DNA of 64,000 bases from Sphingomonadales bacterium (GCA_018971065.1 JAGWVC010000004.1:1-64000); one strand, 5' to 3'; positions 50,738 through 59,773 are shown, counted from the stretch's first letter. The notes: generated by a model not told the origin, from the letters alone. Made by a program: numbers and translations.

Positions 50738-51526
50738 GTGGCAGCCGAACAGGGCAGAGTCGACCCGATGCACCAGTTCCTGATCGAGCCGATGTTCGGC
50801 ACCGATCAGTGGCAGATTGCGGGTTACCATATCCCCTTCACCAATTCGGCGCTGTGGATGGCGATCACCGTCGTCGCGCTGCTGGTGTTCGTGGTGGGCG
50901 GCCTGAAGCGTGAGCTGGTTCCCGGCCGCTGGCAGATGGCGGTCGAAAGCATGACCGGCTTCATCGACAGCCTGCTGGCCGCCAACATCGGCCCGGCCGG
51001 CAAGAAGTACGTGCCGTACATCTTCTCGCTGTTCATGTTCATCCTGTTCGCCAACGTGCTGGGCCTGCTGCCGCTGGGCCTCGTCGGCGTCCACCCGTTC
51101 ACTTTCACCAGCCACTTCACCGTCACCGGTGTCCTCGCCATCATGTCGTTCGCGATCGTGCTGATCGTCGGCTTCTGGCGCCACGGCCTGCACTTCTTCT
51201 CGCTGTTCGTGCCGCACGGCACGCCGCTGTGGCTGATGTGGCTGATCCCGGTGATCGAACTGGTGTCGTTCCTCGTCCGCCCGTTCAGCCTCGCGCTGCG
51301 ACTGTTCGTGGCGATGATGGCCGGCCACGTGCTTCTCGAAGTGCTGTCCAGCTTCGTCATCAGCAGCGGCAACGCCGGCCTTGGCTGGGGCGCGCTGATC
51401 GGCATTCCCAGCTTCGTCCTGATGATCGCGATCTGCGCGCTTGAAGTGCTCGTCGCCGGCATCCAGGCCTATGTTTTCGCGCTGTTGACCTCGCTGTATC
51501 TCAACGACGCCGAAAATCTTCACTGA
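50738..51526 (+). CDS. atpB: F0F1 ATP synthase subunit a
   Basis: This 262-residue membrane subunit forms the proton half-channels. Five to six helices are visible. The essential arginine lies in [16 protein letters not shown], the standard subunit a motif, with the following histidine in that phrase. The GTG at 50738 is the start, 61 bp after atpI. The N-terminal [19 protein letters not shown] is typical of alphaproteobacteria. Downstream, a small hairpin (51561-51574) precedes atpE. Confidence 0.96.
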   Translation: MAAEQGRVDPMHQFLIEPMFGTDQWQIAGYHIPFTNSALWMAITVVALLVFVVGGLKRELVPGRWQMAVESMTGFIDSLLAANIGPAGKKYVPYIFSLFMFILFANVLGLLPLGLVGVHPFTFTSHFTVTGVLAIMSFAIVLIVGFWRHGLHFFSLFVPHGTPLWLMWLIPVIELVSFLVRPFSLALRLFVAMMAGHVLLEVLSSFVISSGNAGLGWGALIGIPSFVLMIAICALEVLVAGIQAYVFALLTSLYLNDAENLH

Positions 51527-51560
51527 GTACCACCTTCACCAATACCCTTTTCACGCAATA

Positions 51561-51574
51561 TCCCGAAATCGGGA
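51561..51574 (+). promoter_or_regulatory. Intercistronic hairpin upstream of atpE
   Basis: TCCCG-AAAT-CGGGA forms a 5-6 bp stem between atpB and atpE. It ends a few bases before the AGGAG of atpE. In other bacteria this region enhances atpE translation or stability. That role here is an inference. Confidence 0.4.
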
Positions 51575-51593
51575 AACTACAGGAGTTATGGAT

Positions 51594-51821
51594 ATGGAAC
51601 CTGCAAGCGCCAAGCTCATCGGTGCCGGTCTCGCTGCCATCGGCGCCGGCATGGCCGCCATCGGCGTGGGTAACGTCTTCGGTTCGTTCCTCGAAAGCGC
51701 GCTGCGCAACCCCGGCGCCGCTGATGGCCAGCAGGGCCGCCTGTTCATCGGCTTCGCCGCCGCCGAACTTCTGGGCCTGCTTTCGTTCGTCGTCGCGATG
51801 ATCCTGATCTTCGTCGCCTGA
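51594..51821 (+). CDS. atpE: F0F1 ATP synthase subunit c
   Basis: This 75-residue hairpin proteolipid forms the rotor ring. The first helix is [17 protein letters not shown], the polar loop is [10 protein letters not shown] (the usual R-N/Q-P), and the second helix reads [20 protein letters not shown] with the proton-carrying glutamate in AAAELLG. I chose the second ATG at 51594 because AGGAG lies eight bases upstream. The first ATG at 51588 is too close to it. Confidence 0.95.
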   Translation: MEPASAKLIGAGLAAIGAGMAAIGVGNVFGSFLESALRNPGAADGQQGRLFIGFAAAELLGLLSFVVAMILIFVA

Positions 51822-51837
51822 TCTTGCGGTTGGCGTT

Positions 51838-51856
51838 GCCGGGGCCTGGCTCCGGC
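51838..51856 (+). promoter_or_regulatory. Intercistronic hairpin between atpE and atpF'
   Basis: GCCGGGGCC pairs with GGCTCCGGC, including one G-U pair, with a minimal loop. It lies 17 bp after the atpE stop codon. It could partly end or stabilise transcripts so that subunit c is made in excess. Confidence 0.4.
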
Positions 51857-51910
51857 GGCGCACCAGCATGACATGCGATTGTAGATCATCATCCAGATTC
51901 GGACTTACCC

Positions 51911-52402
51911 ATGCCTCAAATCGCGCAGCTATCCGCGACTTACGCGTCCCAGATCTTCTGGGCGCTGGTCTTCTTCGGAATCGTCTTCTTCTTCATCGGC
52001 AAGGGCATGGTGCCCAAGGTGATGGCGACGGTCGACGCGCGCGACCGGCAGATCGCCGGCGACCTCCAGGCGGCGGAAGCCGCCCGCGAGGCGGCGAACG
52101 CGCAGGAAGAGGCGTGGAAGGTTCAATCGAACAACCAGCGCGCCGAAGCCCAGGCTGTCATTGCCCGGGCCAAGGCCGACGCCGCCAAGGCGACCGAGGC
52201 CCGGCTTGCCGAGGCCAACGTCGGGATTGATGCGCGCGTGGCGCAAGCCGATGCCCGCATCGGTGCCGCCCGGGATGGCGCGCTGGGTGAAATCGAGGCG
52301 GTTGCCGCCGAGGCCGCGAGCCAGATCGTCTCGCGCCTTGCCGGCATCACCGTCGATGCCGGGGCTGCGGCTTCGGCCGTGAAGGAGGCGCTCCATGGCT
52401 GA
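51911..52402 (+). CDS. atpF': F0F1 ATP synthase subunit b'
   Basis: This is a 163-residue stator subunit. The single N-terminal helix is IFWALVFFGIVFFFIGKGMVP, and the rest is a long alanine- and charge-rich coiled coil (AAEAAREAANAQEEAW and onward). A b' ahead of b is normal in alphaproteobacteria and phototrophs. It overlaps the b gene by 8 bp. Confidence 0.93.
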   Translation: MPQIAQLSATYASQIFWALVFFGIVFFFIGKGMVPKVMATVDARDRQIAGDLQAAEAAREAANAQEEAWKVQSNNQRAEAQAVIARAKADAAKATEARLAEANVGIDARVAQADARIGAARDGALGEIEAVAAEAASQIVSRLAGITVDAGAAASAVKEALHG

Positions 52403-52937
52403 TCTCAGCAGCCTCGCGATGCTGGCGGCCGGCGCCGCCCACGAAGCGCCCGAACCGATGCTGTTCGGCGTGATGAGCCCGCCGTTCCTGGTGGCGCTGT
52501 CGATGGGCGCGCTGATTCTGGTGGCGCTGTTCGTCAAGGTTCCGGCGATGCTCACGTCCGGACTGGATTCGGGCATTGCCGAAATCCGCAAGCAGCTTGA
52601 AGAGGCGAAGACGCTCCGCGCCGAAGCCGAAGCACTGCGCAAGGAATATGCCGACAAGATCGCCAATGCCGAAAAGGATGCGGCGGCGATGCTTGAACAC
52701 GCCAAGCACGAGGCCGAGGCCATCGTCGCCAAGGCTGCCAGCGACACAGCCGACGTCATCGCCCGTCGTGAGAAGATGGCTTCGGACAAGATCGAGGCTG
52801 CCGAACGCAGCGCGATCGCCGACCTCCGCAACAAGGCGGCCGACGCCGCTGCCGTCGCGGCACGCGGCCTGATCGCCGCCAACCACGGCGCCGCGGCCGA
52901 CAAGGCACTGGTCGATCAGGCCATCGGCGCGATCTGA
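52395..52937 (+). CDS. atpF: F0F1 ATP synthase subunit b
   Basis: This 180-residue stator subunit has an N-terminal helix around PPFLVALSMGALILVALFV. A coiled coil follows (GLDSGIAEIRKQLEEAKTLR and onward) that links F0 to F1. The N-terminal extension of about 25 residues is usual in this group. It is the last gene of the F0 operon, with a clear terminator 32 bp later. F1 genes (atpHAGDC) must be elsewhere. Confidence 0.94.
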   Translation: MADLSSLAMLAAGAAHEAPEPMLFGVMSPPFLVALSMGALILVALFVKVPAMLTSGLDSGIAEIRKQLEEAKTLRAEAEALRKEYADKIANAEKDAAAMLEHAKHEAEAIVAKAASDTADVIARREKMASDKIEAAERSAIADLRNKAADAAAVAARGLIAANHGAAADKALVDQAIGAI

Positions 52938-52968
52938 TCGCTCGACTAGCTTGACACCAAACGGAATG

Positions 52969-52993
52969 GCCCTCGCAATTGCGGGGGCTTTTT
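52969..52993 (+). terminator. Intrinsic terminator of the F0 ATP synthase operon
   Basis: GCCCTCGCAATTGCGGGGGC folds into a 9-10 bp stem with one T-G pair and is followed by TTTTT (52989-52993). It is a classical Rho-independent terminator, 32 bp after the atpF stop codon. Confidence 0.88.
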
Positions 52994-53078
52994 CGTTTCG
53001 GGTTGTCGTTCCCGGGCAATCCCCGCTTTCCTCTTCGGCGCCCCGCGATAGACTTCGCGAACAAGCGGGAGGATAGGG

Positions 53079-53846
53079 ATGCTGCAACGACTGAACGGCA
53101 AGGTCATCATCGTCGCCGGCGCCGGCGGCATCGGCAATGAGCTGGCGCGACGGTTCGCGCGCGAAGGCGCCGCCGTGGTGCTGGGGGACATCGACGCCGC
53201 GATGGCGGCCGACGTGGCCGCGCAGGTCACGGCGGAAGGCGGCATCGCGCGCGGCATCGCGCTGGACGGCGCCGATGAAGCCGCCATCGCGGCGGCCGTG
53301 GCGCTGGCCGTCAGCGAATTCGGCGGCCTTGACGGCTTCCACGCCAACTTCGCCAGCTTCGCCGACGGCATGAGCACGGCCGACGTCACCACGATGGCAA
53401 TGGCCGACTGGGACGAGGGGATGCGGGTGAACGCGCGCGGCGCGGTGCTGTGCGCGCGCCATGCCGTGCCGGCGCTGGTCGCGCGCGGCGGCGGATCGAT
53501 GGTCTGGACCGGCTCGGGCGCGGTCTACGTGGGTGAGGAAATGCGCGTCGGCTATGCGATGGCCAAGGCCAGCCTCGGCGCGCTGATGCGCCACGTCGCC
53601 CGCACGTTCGGCCCCCGGGGCGTCCGCGCCAACGTCGTGGCGCCGGGCGTCATCGCTCACCCCCGGTTTGCCGAAGTCATTCCCGAGGACATTCAGCAGG
53701 GCTTCCGCGAAGCCACCCTGCTGAAATCGCGGTTGGGCCGGCCCGAGGACATCGCGGCGATGGCGGCGTTGCTGATGGCGGACGAAGGCAGCTATATCAC
53801 CGGCCAGGTGCTGAGCGTGGATGGCGGCAACACGCTGCGGCCGTGA
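53079..53846 (+). CDS. Short-chain dehydrogenase/reductase (SDR)
   Basis: The 255-residue NAD(P)-dependent oxidoreductase has the nucleotide-binding motif AGAGGIGNE (G-x3-G-x-G) near the N-terminus and an acidic residue in LGDID that favours NAD(H). The catalytic Y-x3-K is YAMAK, with the serine expected in WTGSGA. NARGAVL occupies the place of the NNAG/N-A-G strand. The ATG at 53079 has GGGAGGATA upstream. The substrate is unknown, most likely an alcohol or ketone of the local catabolic route. It converges with the esterase gene. Confidence 0.88.
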   Translation: MLQRLNGKVIIVAGAGGIGNELARRFAREGAAVVLGDIDAAMAADVAAQVTAEGGIARGIALDGADEAAIAAAVALAVSEFGGLDGFHANFASFADGMSTADVTTMAMADWDEGMRVNARGAVLCARHAVPALVARGGGSMVWTGSGAVYVGEEMRVGYAMAKASLGALMRHVARTFGPRGVRANVVAPGVIAHPRFAEVIPEDIQQGFREATLLKSRLGRPEDIAAMAALLMADEGSYITGQVLSVDGGNTLRP

Positions 53847-53874
53847 TGCCGGTCAGACCGGGCGCCCGTGATTC

Positions 53875-54858
53875 CTACTTGCCCAGGTGTGCCAGCAGGA
53901 AACGGCAGGTCTCGTCCATCAGTTCGTCCTCCTCGGGGGAATCGAAAAACGGCGCGTGAGTCATCGCGTCCCAGACATGCAGCCGCGCATCGACCCCGCC
54001 GCGCCGCATCTGGCGATGCAGCATCACCGCCGAGGACAGCAGCAGGTCGCGCGTGCCGGTGGTGATGATCGTCGGCGGGAAGCCGGGGGCGTAATCGGCA
54101 AAGGCGGGCGAGGCGATCGGGTCGCGCTTGTCGTGGCCATCGGCGTAAAGGTTCATCAGCTCGGGCATCGGCCGCTGCAGCACCGTGTCGAGCGTGGTGT
54201 TGGTGGCGAAGCTGTCGCCGCATTCGGTCAGGTCGGCGGCGGGCGAATGGACCCCGCACACCGCCGGCAGCGGCAGGCCGGCGGCGCGGATGGCAAGGAT
54301 GGTTGCCGGGGCCAGGTTGCCGCCGGCCGAAGGGCCATAGACGGCGATGCGTTCGGCAGGGAAGCGGGCCAGCAGCCAGCGCCAGGCGGCAACGCCGTCC
54401 TCAATGGCAGCAGGGAAGGGATGGTCGGGCGGCATCCGGTAATCCAGCGAATAGACCGCCATGCCCATCCGCGCGGCAAACGGCATCGCGGCCAGTTTCG
54501 CGCCGTCGCCACCCCCCATGAAGAAGCCGCCGCCGTGGATGTACAGCAGCGCGCAATCGGGATGCCGCACCGTCTCGGGCGTCACCTTGTAAAGCGGGCA
54601 ATCGCCCAGCGCGATGGTTTCGACCGTGGCCGGATAGCGGGCTGCGTTGCGCGCGGTGAAGGCCAGCATCGCCGCATCGTTGGCGGCAGCGCGGGCGCGC
54701 CAGGCGGCCTTGTCTGCCAGTGGCGGCAGGGCCTGATCGTCGCCCACCGGTGGCTTGTGCGCCAGCATCATCCGCGCCTGCGGGCTGATGCTGTGCGGCA
54801 CCGGAATTACCCGGGCGGGAACGTGCAGTCCCGGCAGGGCATCGTCGGAATGGGTCAT
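53875..54858 (-). CDS. HSL-family (GDXG) alpha/beta hydrolase/esterase
   Basis: This is a 327-residue carboxylesterase of the hormone-sensitive lipase family. The oxyanion motif is YIHGGGFFMGG, and the nucleophile elbow is GPSAGGN. The acidic residue lies in TGTRDLLLSS and the histidine in WDAMTHAPFF. The conserved YRMPPDHPFPA segment follows the first motif, as usual. No signal peptide is present, so it is cytosolic. It may cleave an ester or lactone of the catabolic substrate, which cannot be named. It converges with the SDR gene after 28 bp. Confidence 0.9.
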   Translation of the reverse strand: MTHSDDALPGLHVPARVIPVPHSISPQARMMLAHKPPVGDDQALPPLADKAAWRARAAANDAAMLAFTARNAARYPATVETIALGDCPLYKVTPETVRHPDCALLYIHGGGFFMGGGDGAKLAAMPFAARMGMAVYSLDYRMPPDHPFPAAIEDGVAAWRWLLARFPAERIAVYGPSAGGNLAPATILAIRAAGLPLPAVCGVHSPAADLTECGDSFATNTTLDTVLQRPMPELMNLYADGHDKRDPIASPAFADYAPGFPPTIITTGTRDLLLSSAVMLHRQMRRGGVDARLHVWDAMTHAPFFDSPEEDELMDETCRFLLAHLGK

Positions 54859-54919
54859 GGCATCCTCGCGTGCGATTATGCCGCGAGGCTATGCGGTTTC
54901 CACCGATCCGGCAATCCGC

Positions 54920-55384
54920 TCAGGCGGCGACCGGTATGCCCAGCCGCGCCCGCAGCATGTCGATTCCGGCCGGCTGATGGACGGGGGTGGTGCGATAGCC
55001 GCGATCGATGCGCAGCAGGCGCGCATAGAAATCCTCGGTGGCGGCAATCAGTTCGGCAATCTCCACCGGCAGCAGCGCGGTGCGCCGACGGTCCGACGGC
55101 TGGAAATCGGGCGACAGCTTGCCGTGCAGGCGCATGTGGAACGTGCTGGATTCACCGGCAAGATAGGCGCGCTGCTGCAGCAGCCAGGCAATGGCGTGCA
55201 TCATGCGCGTGGTGGTGCGAAGCGCCTCGCACGACAGCGCGACCTGCACTTCGCTCTCGTCGGCACCGGCCGCGACAGCGCGGTGCGACAAGTCGAAGTG
55301 CGCGCGCACTTCGTCGGAGAGTACGAGCGCCTCGCAATAGAGGCCCTCGATCAACCGGGGGTTGATGGTGGCTTTATTCGGCAT
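54920..55384 (-). CDS. rcdA: DUF1465 protein, RcdA-like (CtrA degradation adaptor)
   Basis: This is a 154-residue helical protein. Family phrases include LYCEALVLSDEVRAHFD, then EALRTTTRMMHAIAWLLQQRA and IAELIAATEDFYARLLRID. These match DUF1465, whose characterised member, RcdA of Caulobacter, helps deliver CtrA and other substrates to ClpXP. A role in cell-cycle proteolysis is therefore possible. The disordered C-terminal tail of Caulobacter RcdA is short here. It is an odd neighbour between catabolic genes, so the catabolic block probably inserted next to it. Start: ATG at 55384. Confidence 0.82.
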   Translation of the reverse strand: MPNKATINPRLIEGLYCEALVLSDEVRAHFDLSHRAVAAGADESEVQVALSCEALRTTTRMMHAIAWLLQQRAYLAGESSTFHMRLHGKLSPDFQPSDRRRTALLPVEIAELIAATEDFYARLLRIDRGYRTTPVHQPAGIDMLRARLGIPVAA

Positions 55385-55499
55385 TGCTTTTTCCCGACCC
55401 GCAAACGGTTGCCCGCTTGCCTCTGGAACTGCTCTGTCGGTTGTGGAAGCGCTTCGCAATCGCTGCTCACATTGCGGTCAGTCCAGATTCGGGACAGTC

Positions 55500-55518
55500 C
55501 CATTCCGAGACGGAATGG
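55500..55518. repeat. Perfect inverted repeat upstream of the RcdA-like gene
   Basis: CCATTCCG (55500-55507) and CGGAATGG (55511-55518) are exact complements around AGA. It lies 116 bp upstream of the RcdA-like ATG. It could be a protein binding site or part of a terminator for the acyl-CoA dehydrogenase operon. Confidence 0.45.
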
Positions 55519-55560
55519 CGCCGGCCTTGGTGCAAGTGGTTGTTCTGCATAGTTTGGACG

Positions 55561-55582
55561 GCCTGTCGGAAACGCGACAGGC
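55561..55582 (-). terminator. Hairpin after the acyl-CoA dehydrogenase operon
   Basis: GCCTGTCG (55561-55568) and CGACAGGC (55575-55582) pair perfectly around a 6-nt loop, 18 bp after the stop codon on the minus strand. No T-tract follows, so efficiency is uncertain. Confidence 0.5.
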
Positions 55583-55599
55583 GACGTTGACGGTGGCGA

Positions 55600-56607
55600 T
55601 CACGCCGCCAGCGCGGCCCGCCCGGCCATCTCGTTCAGCGCGTCCGCGCCGCCCACCAGCCACAGGTCCAGCATCGCCCGCTTCAGGAACAGGTGCGAAT
55701 TGTGCTCCTCGGTCAGGCCGATGCCGCCGTGAAGCTGGACCATCTCCTGCGTGGTGAAGCGATAGACCTCGCACGCCAGCGCCTTCAGCCCGGCGAGTTG
55801 CGGCACGCTGGCCTGCGCATCGGCGGCGCGCGACCAAAGCAGCGCCTCGGCGGCGACGATCCGCGCCTGCAGGTCGGCGCAACGGTGCTTCAGCGCCTGG
55901 AACATCGCCAGCGGCCGGTCGAACTGCTTGCGCATCTTCAGGTACTCGACCGTGCTGGCCAGCGCCGCCGCCGCGCCGCCCAGCGCATCGGCGGCCAGCG
56001 CCAGCAGCAGCTCTGCCCGCGCCACCGCGGCAATCGCGTGCGCGGCATCGCCGGTGGCGACCACCAGCGCGGCATCGGGAACGAAGCCGCTGAAGTTGAC
56101 GTCGAACAGGCGCCGGGTTTCATCCCACAGCGGGCGCTCGACAACGCTGACGTCGGCCGCATCGAGCGGGGCAAGCGCGATCAGCCCGGGGCCGCAGACC
56201 AGCATGTGGCTGGCCATGTCGGCTTCGGGAACGGCGGGAAACGTGCCCGAGATTGCGCCGTCGGTGATCGACACGCTGCTGCGGCACAGGTTGATGGCGA
56301 CATATTCGCCCGACGCGGTGCGTTCCAGCCACTCCGCCTTGTCCGCCAGCGTCTCGCTCAGGCTCAACGCGTGCTGGGTGATCAGCGCCGGCGCCAGCGG
56401 GATGCGCGACAGCACGCGGCCCAGCTCGTGATGCAGCATCGTCGTCGCTTCGCGGCCAAGACCCAGCCCGCCGAAGTCTTCGGGCAGGTCCACCATCAGC
56501 CAGCCCATTTCGGCGGCCAGCGCCCAGGCGGCATCACGCGGGGCGGCAAGCTGATCGGCCGGGAAAGCCTTCCGGACCGAGTCCTGCAATTCGGAAAGTT
56601 CGATCAT
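55600..56607 (-). CDS. Acyl-CoA dehydrogenase-like protein (small partner subunit)
   Basis: The 335-residue flavoprotein-like acyl-CoA dehydrogenase is shorter than its neighbour. The N-terminal helical domain (MIELSELQDSVRKAFPADQL), the middle beta domain and the C-terminal helical part with QFDRPLAMFQALKHRCADL and QLHGGIGLTEEHNSH are recognisable. The usual catalytic glutamate position near the C-terminus is not obvious. It overlaps the larger dehydrogenase by one base. Such pairs in steroid and bile acid degradation form alpha2-beta2 enzymes with one active site per pair, which is likely here too. The substrate is a CoA ester of unknown structure. Confidence 0.87.
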   Translation of the reverse strand: MIELSELQDSVRKAFPADQLAAPRDAAWALAAEMGWLMVDLPEDFGGLGLGREATTMLHHELGRVLSRIPLAPALITQHALSLSETLADKAEWLERTASGEYVAINLCRSSVSITDGAISGTFPAVPEADMASHMLVCGPGLIALAPLDAADVSVVERPLWDETRRLFDVNFSGFVPDAALVVATGDAAHAIAAVARAELLLALAADALGGAAAALASTVEYLKMRKQFDRPLAMFQALKHRCADLQARIVAAEALLWSRAADAQASVPQLAGLKALACEVYRFTTQEMVQLHGGIGLTEEHNSHLFLKRAMLDLWLVGGADALNEMAGRAALAA

Positions 56608-57815
56608 CAGAGCACCCAGTTCTTCGGTTCGCGAGGCATTTCCAGCATACGTTCGGCGATGATGTTGCGCTGCACCTCGTCCGAGCCGCCGGCGATGGTC
56701 CAGGCATAGGAGTTCATGTAGTCGGCCATCCAGTTGCCGGTGTTCAGGTCACCGAACACGATGGGCGCGCGGTACTGCTCGTCCAGCCCGCCCAGCCTGA
56801 GGCCCAGGATCGCGAAATCCTGCAGCACGCGCGAATAGGTCAGCTTGACGATGTTGGCATCGCCCACTCGCTCCAGATCCTTGAGCCGGTTGTCGATATA
56901 GCGGTCGGCGATGGCGCAGGCCGATTCAACGCGGGTCATGATCGCGCCGAATTCGGCCAGCGTGCCGGCATCGTCCGCCTTGCCCGCCTTGCGGATCAGG
57001 TCGGCGATGCGCCGCCCGGCGCCGCGCATCCGGTAGGCCAGTTCCATCAGCGTCAGCCCGCGTTCGCTGGACAGCGTGGTCTGGGCCACGGCCCAGCCCT
57101 TGCCTTCGCCGCCGACGCAGTTTTCCACCGGCACCTCGACCTCGTCGAGGAACATCTCGCAATATTCCTGGTCGCCCTGAATCTGGTTGATCGGGCGCAC
57201 GTCCACGCCCTTCGATTTCATGTCCATCAGCAGGAAGGTGATGCCGGCCTGCTTGGCGCCTTCGCTGCTGGTGCGCACCAGCAGCAGGCACTGGTCGGCA
57301 TATTGCGCCATCGTTGACCAGATCTTCTGGCCGTTGACCACATAGACCTCGCGCGGGTTGCCGTTTTCATCAGGGCGCGTCTCGCGCACGGCGCGGGTTT
57401 TCAGCGCGGCCAGGTCCGATCCGGCGTTCGGCTCGGAAAAGCCCTGGCACCAGATTTCGCCCTGCAGGATGCGCGGCAGGAAGTGCGCCTTCTGCTCGGG
57501 TGAGGCGCATTCCATGAAGGTGGATGCGGCGTGATAGGTGGAGACGAACGACAGCAGCAGGCGCGGCGTGTCGGCGCGGGCCAGTTCCTCGTAGATCACC
57601 TTCTGCTCGGCCAGGCTGCGGCCGCCGCCCGGCCATTCCGCCGGCCAGTGCGGGATGGCATAGCCACCCTCGACCAGCTTCAGGAACCAGGCCTTCTGCG
57701 AGGCGGCGAATTCGGCGTGAGTCTGCTCTGCCTCGCGCCAGCCGTGCGGGGCGTTGGCGGCAAGCCAGGCGCGCACTTCGGCGCGCAAGCGATCGAGCGA
57801 TGCGGTGTCGTCCAT
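56607..57815 (-). CDS. Acyl-CoA dehydrogenase (catalytic partner subunit)
   Basis: This 402-residue flavoenzyme forms an alpha,beta double bond in an acyl-CoA and passes electrons to ETF. The FAD-binding phrase CQGFSEPNAGSDLAALKT and the C-terminal AGGSDEVQRNIIAERMLEMP are clear. The glutamate position of medium-chain enzymes is a glycine here. A glutamate in LSSERGLTL sits where isovaleryl-CoA dehydrogenase has its base. It is the first gene of a two-gene operon and divergent from the ketosteroid-dehydrogenase-like gene. Side-chain or ring degradation of a cyclic compound fits the context. Confidence 0.9.
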   Translation of the reverse strand: MDDTASLDRLRAEVRAWLAANAPHGWREAEQTHAEFAASQKAWFLKLVEGGYAIPHWPAEWPGGGRSLAEQKVIYEELARADTPRLLLSFVSTYHAASTFMECASPEQKAHFLPRILQGEIWCQGFSEPNAGSDLAALKTRAVRETRPDENGNPREVYVVNGQKIWSTMAQYADQCLLLVRTSSEGAKQAGITFLLMDMKSKGVDVRPINQIQGDQEYCEMFLDEVEVPVENCVGGEGKGWAVAQTTLSSERGLTLMELAYRMRGAGRRIADLIRKAGKADDAGTLAEFGAIMTRVESACAIADRYIDNRLKDLERVGDANIVKLTYSRVLQDFAILGLRLGGLDEQYRAPIVFGDLNTGNWMADYMNSYAWTIAGGSDEVQRNIIAERMLEMPREPKNWVL

Positions 57816-57913
57816 GCCCGCTCCTTTGCCGCTGTTGGGGGCGGCGCGGCAAGTGTTGTCGCGCGGACAGGCGTGACCAAACCGGCAAAAATCGCGCTGG
57901 CGGCTTGTCCGGA

Positions 57914-57998
57914 CTATCCGGCCTTGCGGTTATCGGCGCAAGCAAGCAAGTTGGCGTGCAGCAAGGGGCATTTCTTGCGCCGGGTACAGGCCGGATAG
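57914..57998. promoter_or_regulatory. Divergent control region with 10-bp inverted repeat
   Basis: CTATCCGGCC (57914-57923) and GGCCGGATAG (57989-57998) are exact inverted copies 75 bp apart, in the 236-bp gap between the two divergent start codons. Read outwards, each copy contains GGATAG, a plausible -10 for its own gene. An inner CTTGCG/CGCAAG pair (57923-57942) adds symmetry. The regulator is unknown. Confidence 0.5.
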
Positions 57999-58051
57999 AG
58001 CGGGGTAACGCCGCCGGGCCGGATGGGCGCAGCGATTGCGGGAGAGTGGTA

Positions 58052-59761
58052 GTGAGCGAGACCTTCGATGTCGTGGTGGTGGGTTCGGGTTCGGCGGGGG
58101 CAATGGCGGCGCTGCGCGCGGCCGACCAGGGCCTGTCGGTGCTGATCGTCGAGAAGGCACACAAGTTCGGCGGCACTTCCGCCACCAGCGGCGGGGTGAT
58201 GTGGATTCCCAATCACCAGCTCGACGGTGAAAAGGGCGACAGCCGCGATGCCGCGCTTGAATACATCGATTCGATCCGCACCAAGGACGTCAACCGCGAG
58301 CGCCTCGAAGCCTTCGTCGATGAAGCGCCGAAGATGCTGAAGTTCCTGAAGGGCACCGGGGTGGACATTGTCGCGGCCGCGTGGCCCGATTACTATCCCG
58401 ACAAGCCCGGCGCCCGCGCCGACCGCTCGGTCGTGGTCAACACCTTCGACGGGCGCGGCCTGGGCGATGACCGCTATGCCCTGATGCGCGAGCAGTACAA
58501 CCGCTTCAAGCTGTTCGGCCGCTACGCGATGGACCTGGTCGAAACCTTCACGCTGATGATGCAGTCGAAAGGCTGGCGGCAGACAGCCGCGAAAGTCGTC
58601 ACCCGCTACTGGGCCGATCGCTCCACCCGTGCGGTCTCTCACCGCGATCGGCGCTTCACGCAAGGCGCGGCGCTGATGGGTTCGACGTTCCAGCAGGTGT
58701 TCGCGCGCGGCGTGCAACTGCGGCTGGAGACGAAGCTCGACCGCCTGCTGGTGGATGAGGCGGGCCGCGTCACCGGGGTGGAGGTCAGCAAGTTCGGCAA
58801 GGTCAGCCGGATCGACGCCCGCCACGGCGTTGTCCTTGCTGCCGGTGGTTTCGAATGGAACCAGGAACTGCGCGACCGCTTCTTCCCGGTGCCCGGCCTC
58901 ACCCGCCACTCCTCCACGCCCGAGGACGGCAATCGCGGCGAGGCGCTGCTGGCGGCGGAAAAGATCGGCGCCAGCACCGAACATACCGAGGCCGGCTGGT
59001 GGATTCCGACGATGACCCTGCCGATGCCCGGCGCATCCAACTTCCACGAGATTCACCAGGCCGCGTTCGATGTCGGCCGCCCGTGGAGCGTGGTGGTCAA
59101 CCGCAACGGCGTGCGCTTCTGCGACGAGGCCTGCGGCTATGACCAGTTCGGCAAGGAAATGGTCGCCGATCACCTGAAAACCGGCGCCAACATGCCGTGC
59201 TGGCTGATCTTCGACGCCAAGTTCCGCCGCAAGTTCAGCGCCGGCGGGCTGATGCCCACCGTCCACACGCCCGAGCGCAAGGTGCCGAAGGACTGGTGGG
59301 ATCACTACATCTTCAAGGCCGATACCATCGAGGAGCTGGCCAGAAAGATCGACGTGCCGGCAGGCCCGGTGGTCGAGACCGTGAACAAGATGAACGCCTA
59401 TGCCAAGACCGGTGTCGATCCCGAATTCGGGCGCGGCATGAACATCTACGACCAGTTCTTCGGCGATCCCACCCAGCAACCCAACCCCAATATCGGGCCG
59501 ATCGACACCGCGCCGTTCTATGCCGTGCCGATCAACAACGGTGATCTGGGCACCAAGGGCGGCCTGCGCTGCGATGCCCGCGCGCGGGTGCTGGACGGCG
59601 CCGGCCAGCCGATCGCCGGGCTTTATTCCGCCGGCAACAACTCGGGCACGCCGTTCGGCGATGTATATCCCGGCGCCGGCGCCACCATCGGTCCGGCCAT
59701 GACCTTCGGGTTCGTGGCGGCGAACGACATCGCCGAGCGGGCGGGGAACCAGCGGGGGTGA
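58052..59761 (+). CDS. FAD-dependent 3-ketosteroid-delta1-dehydrogenase-like oxidoreductase
   Basis: The 569-residue flavoprotein resembles the KstD/fumarate reductase superfamily. The N-terminal FAD motif is DVVVVGSGSAGAMAALRAA followed by KFGGTSATSGG. The C-terminal FAD segment reads IAGLYSAGNNSGTPFGDVYP with GATIGPAMTFGF, a hallmark of 3-ketosteroid-delta1-dehydrogenases. These introduce a 1,2 double bond into a 3-keto ring. The GTG at 58052, with GGAGAG upstream, gives the normal start. The family also contains enzymes acting on other cyclic ketones, so a steroid substrate is not proven. It is divergent from the acyl-CoA dehydrogenase pair. Confidence 0.87.
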   Translation: MSETFDVVVVGSGSAGAMAALRAADQGLSVLIVEKAHKFGGTSATSGGVMWIPNHQLDGEKGDSRDAALEYIDSIRTKDVNRERLEAFVDEAPKMLKFLKGTGVDIVAAAWPDYYPDKPGARADRSVVVNTFDGRGLGDDRYALMREQYNRFKLFGRYAMDLVETFTLMMQSKGWRQTAAKVVTRYWADRSTRAVSHRDRRFTQGAALMGSTFQQVFARGVQLRLETKLDRLLVDEAGRVTGVEVSKFGKVSRIDARHGVVLAAGGFEWNQELRDRFFPVPGLTRHSSTPEDGNRGEALLAAEKIGASTEHTEAGWWIPTMTLPMPGASNFHEIHQAAFDVGRPWSVVVNRNGVRFCDEACGYDQFGKEMVADHLKTGANMPCWLIFDAKFRRKFSAGGLMPTVHTPERKVPKDWWDHYIFKADTIEELARKIDVPAGPVVETVNKMNAYAKTGVDPEFGRGMNIYDQFFGDPTQQPNPNIGPIDTAPFYAVPINNGDLGTKGGLRCDARARVLDGAGQPIAGLYSAGNNSGTPFGDVYPGAGATIGPAMTFGFVAANDIAERAGNQRG

Positions 59762-59773
59762 AGCAAGGGAAGA

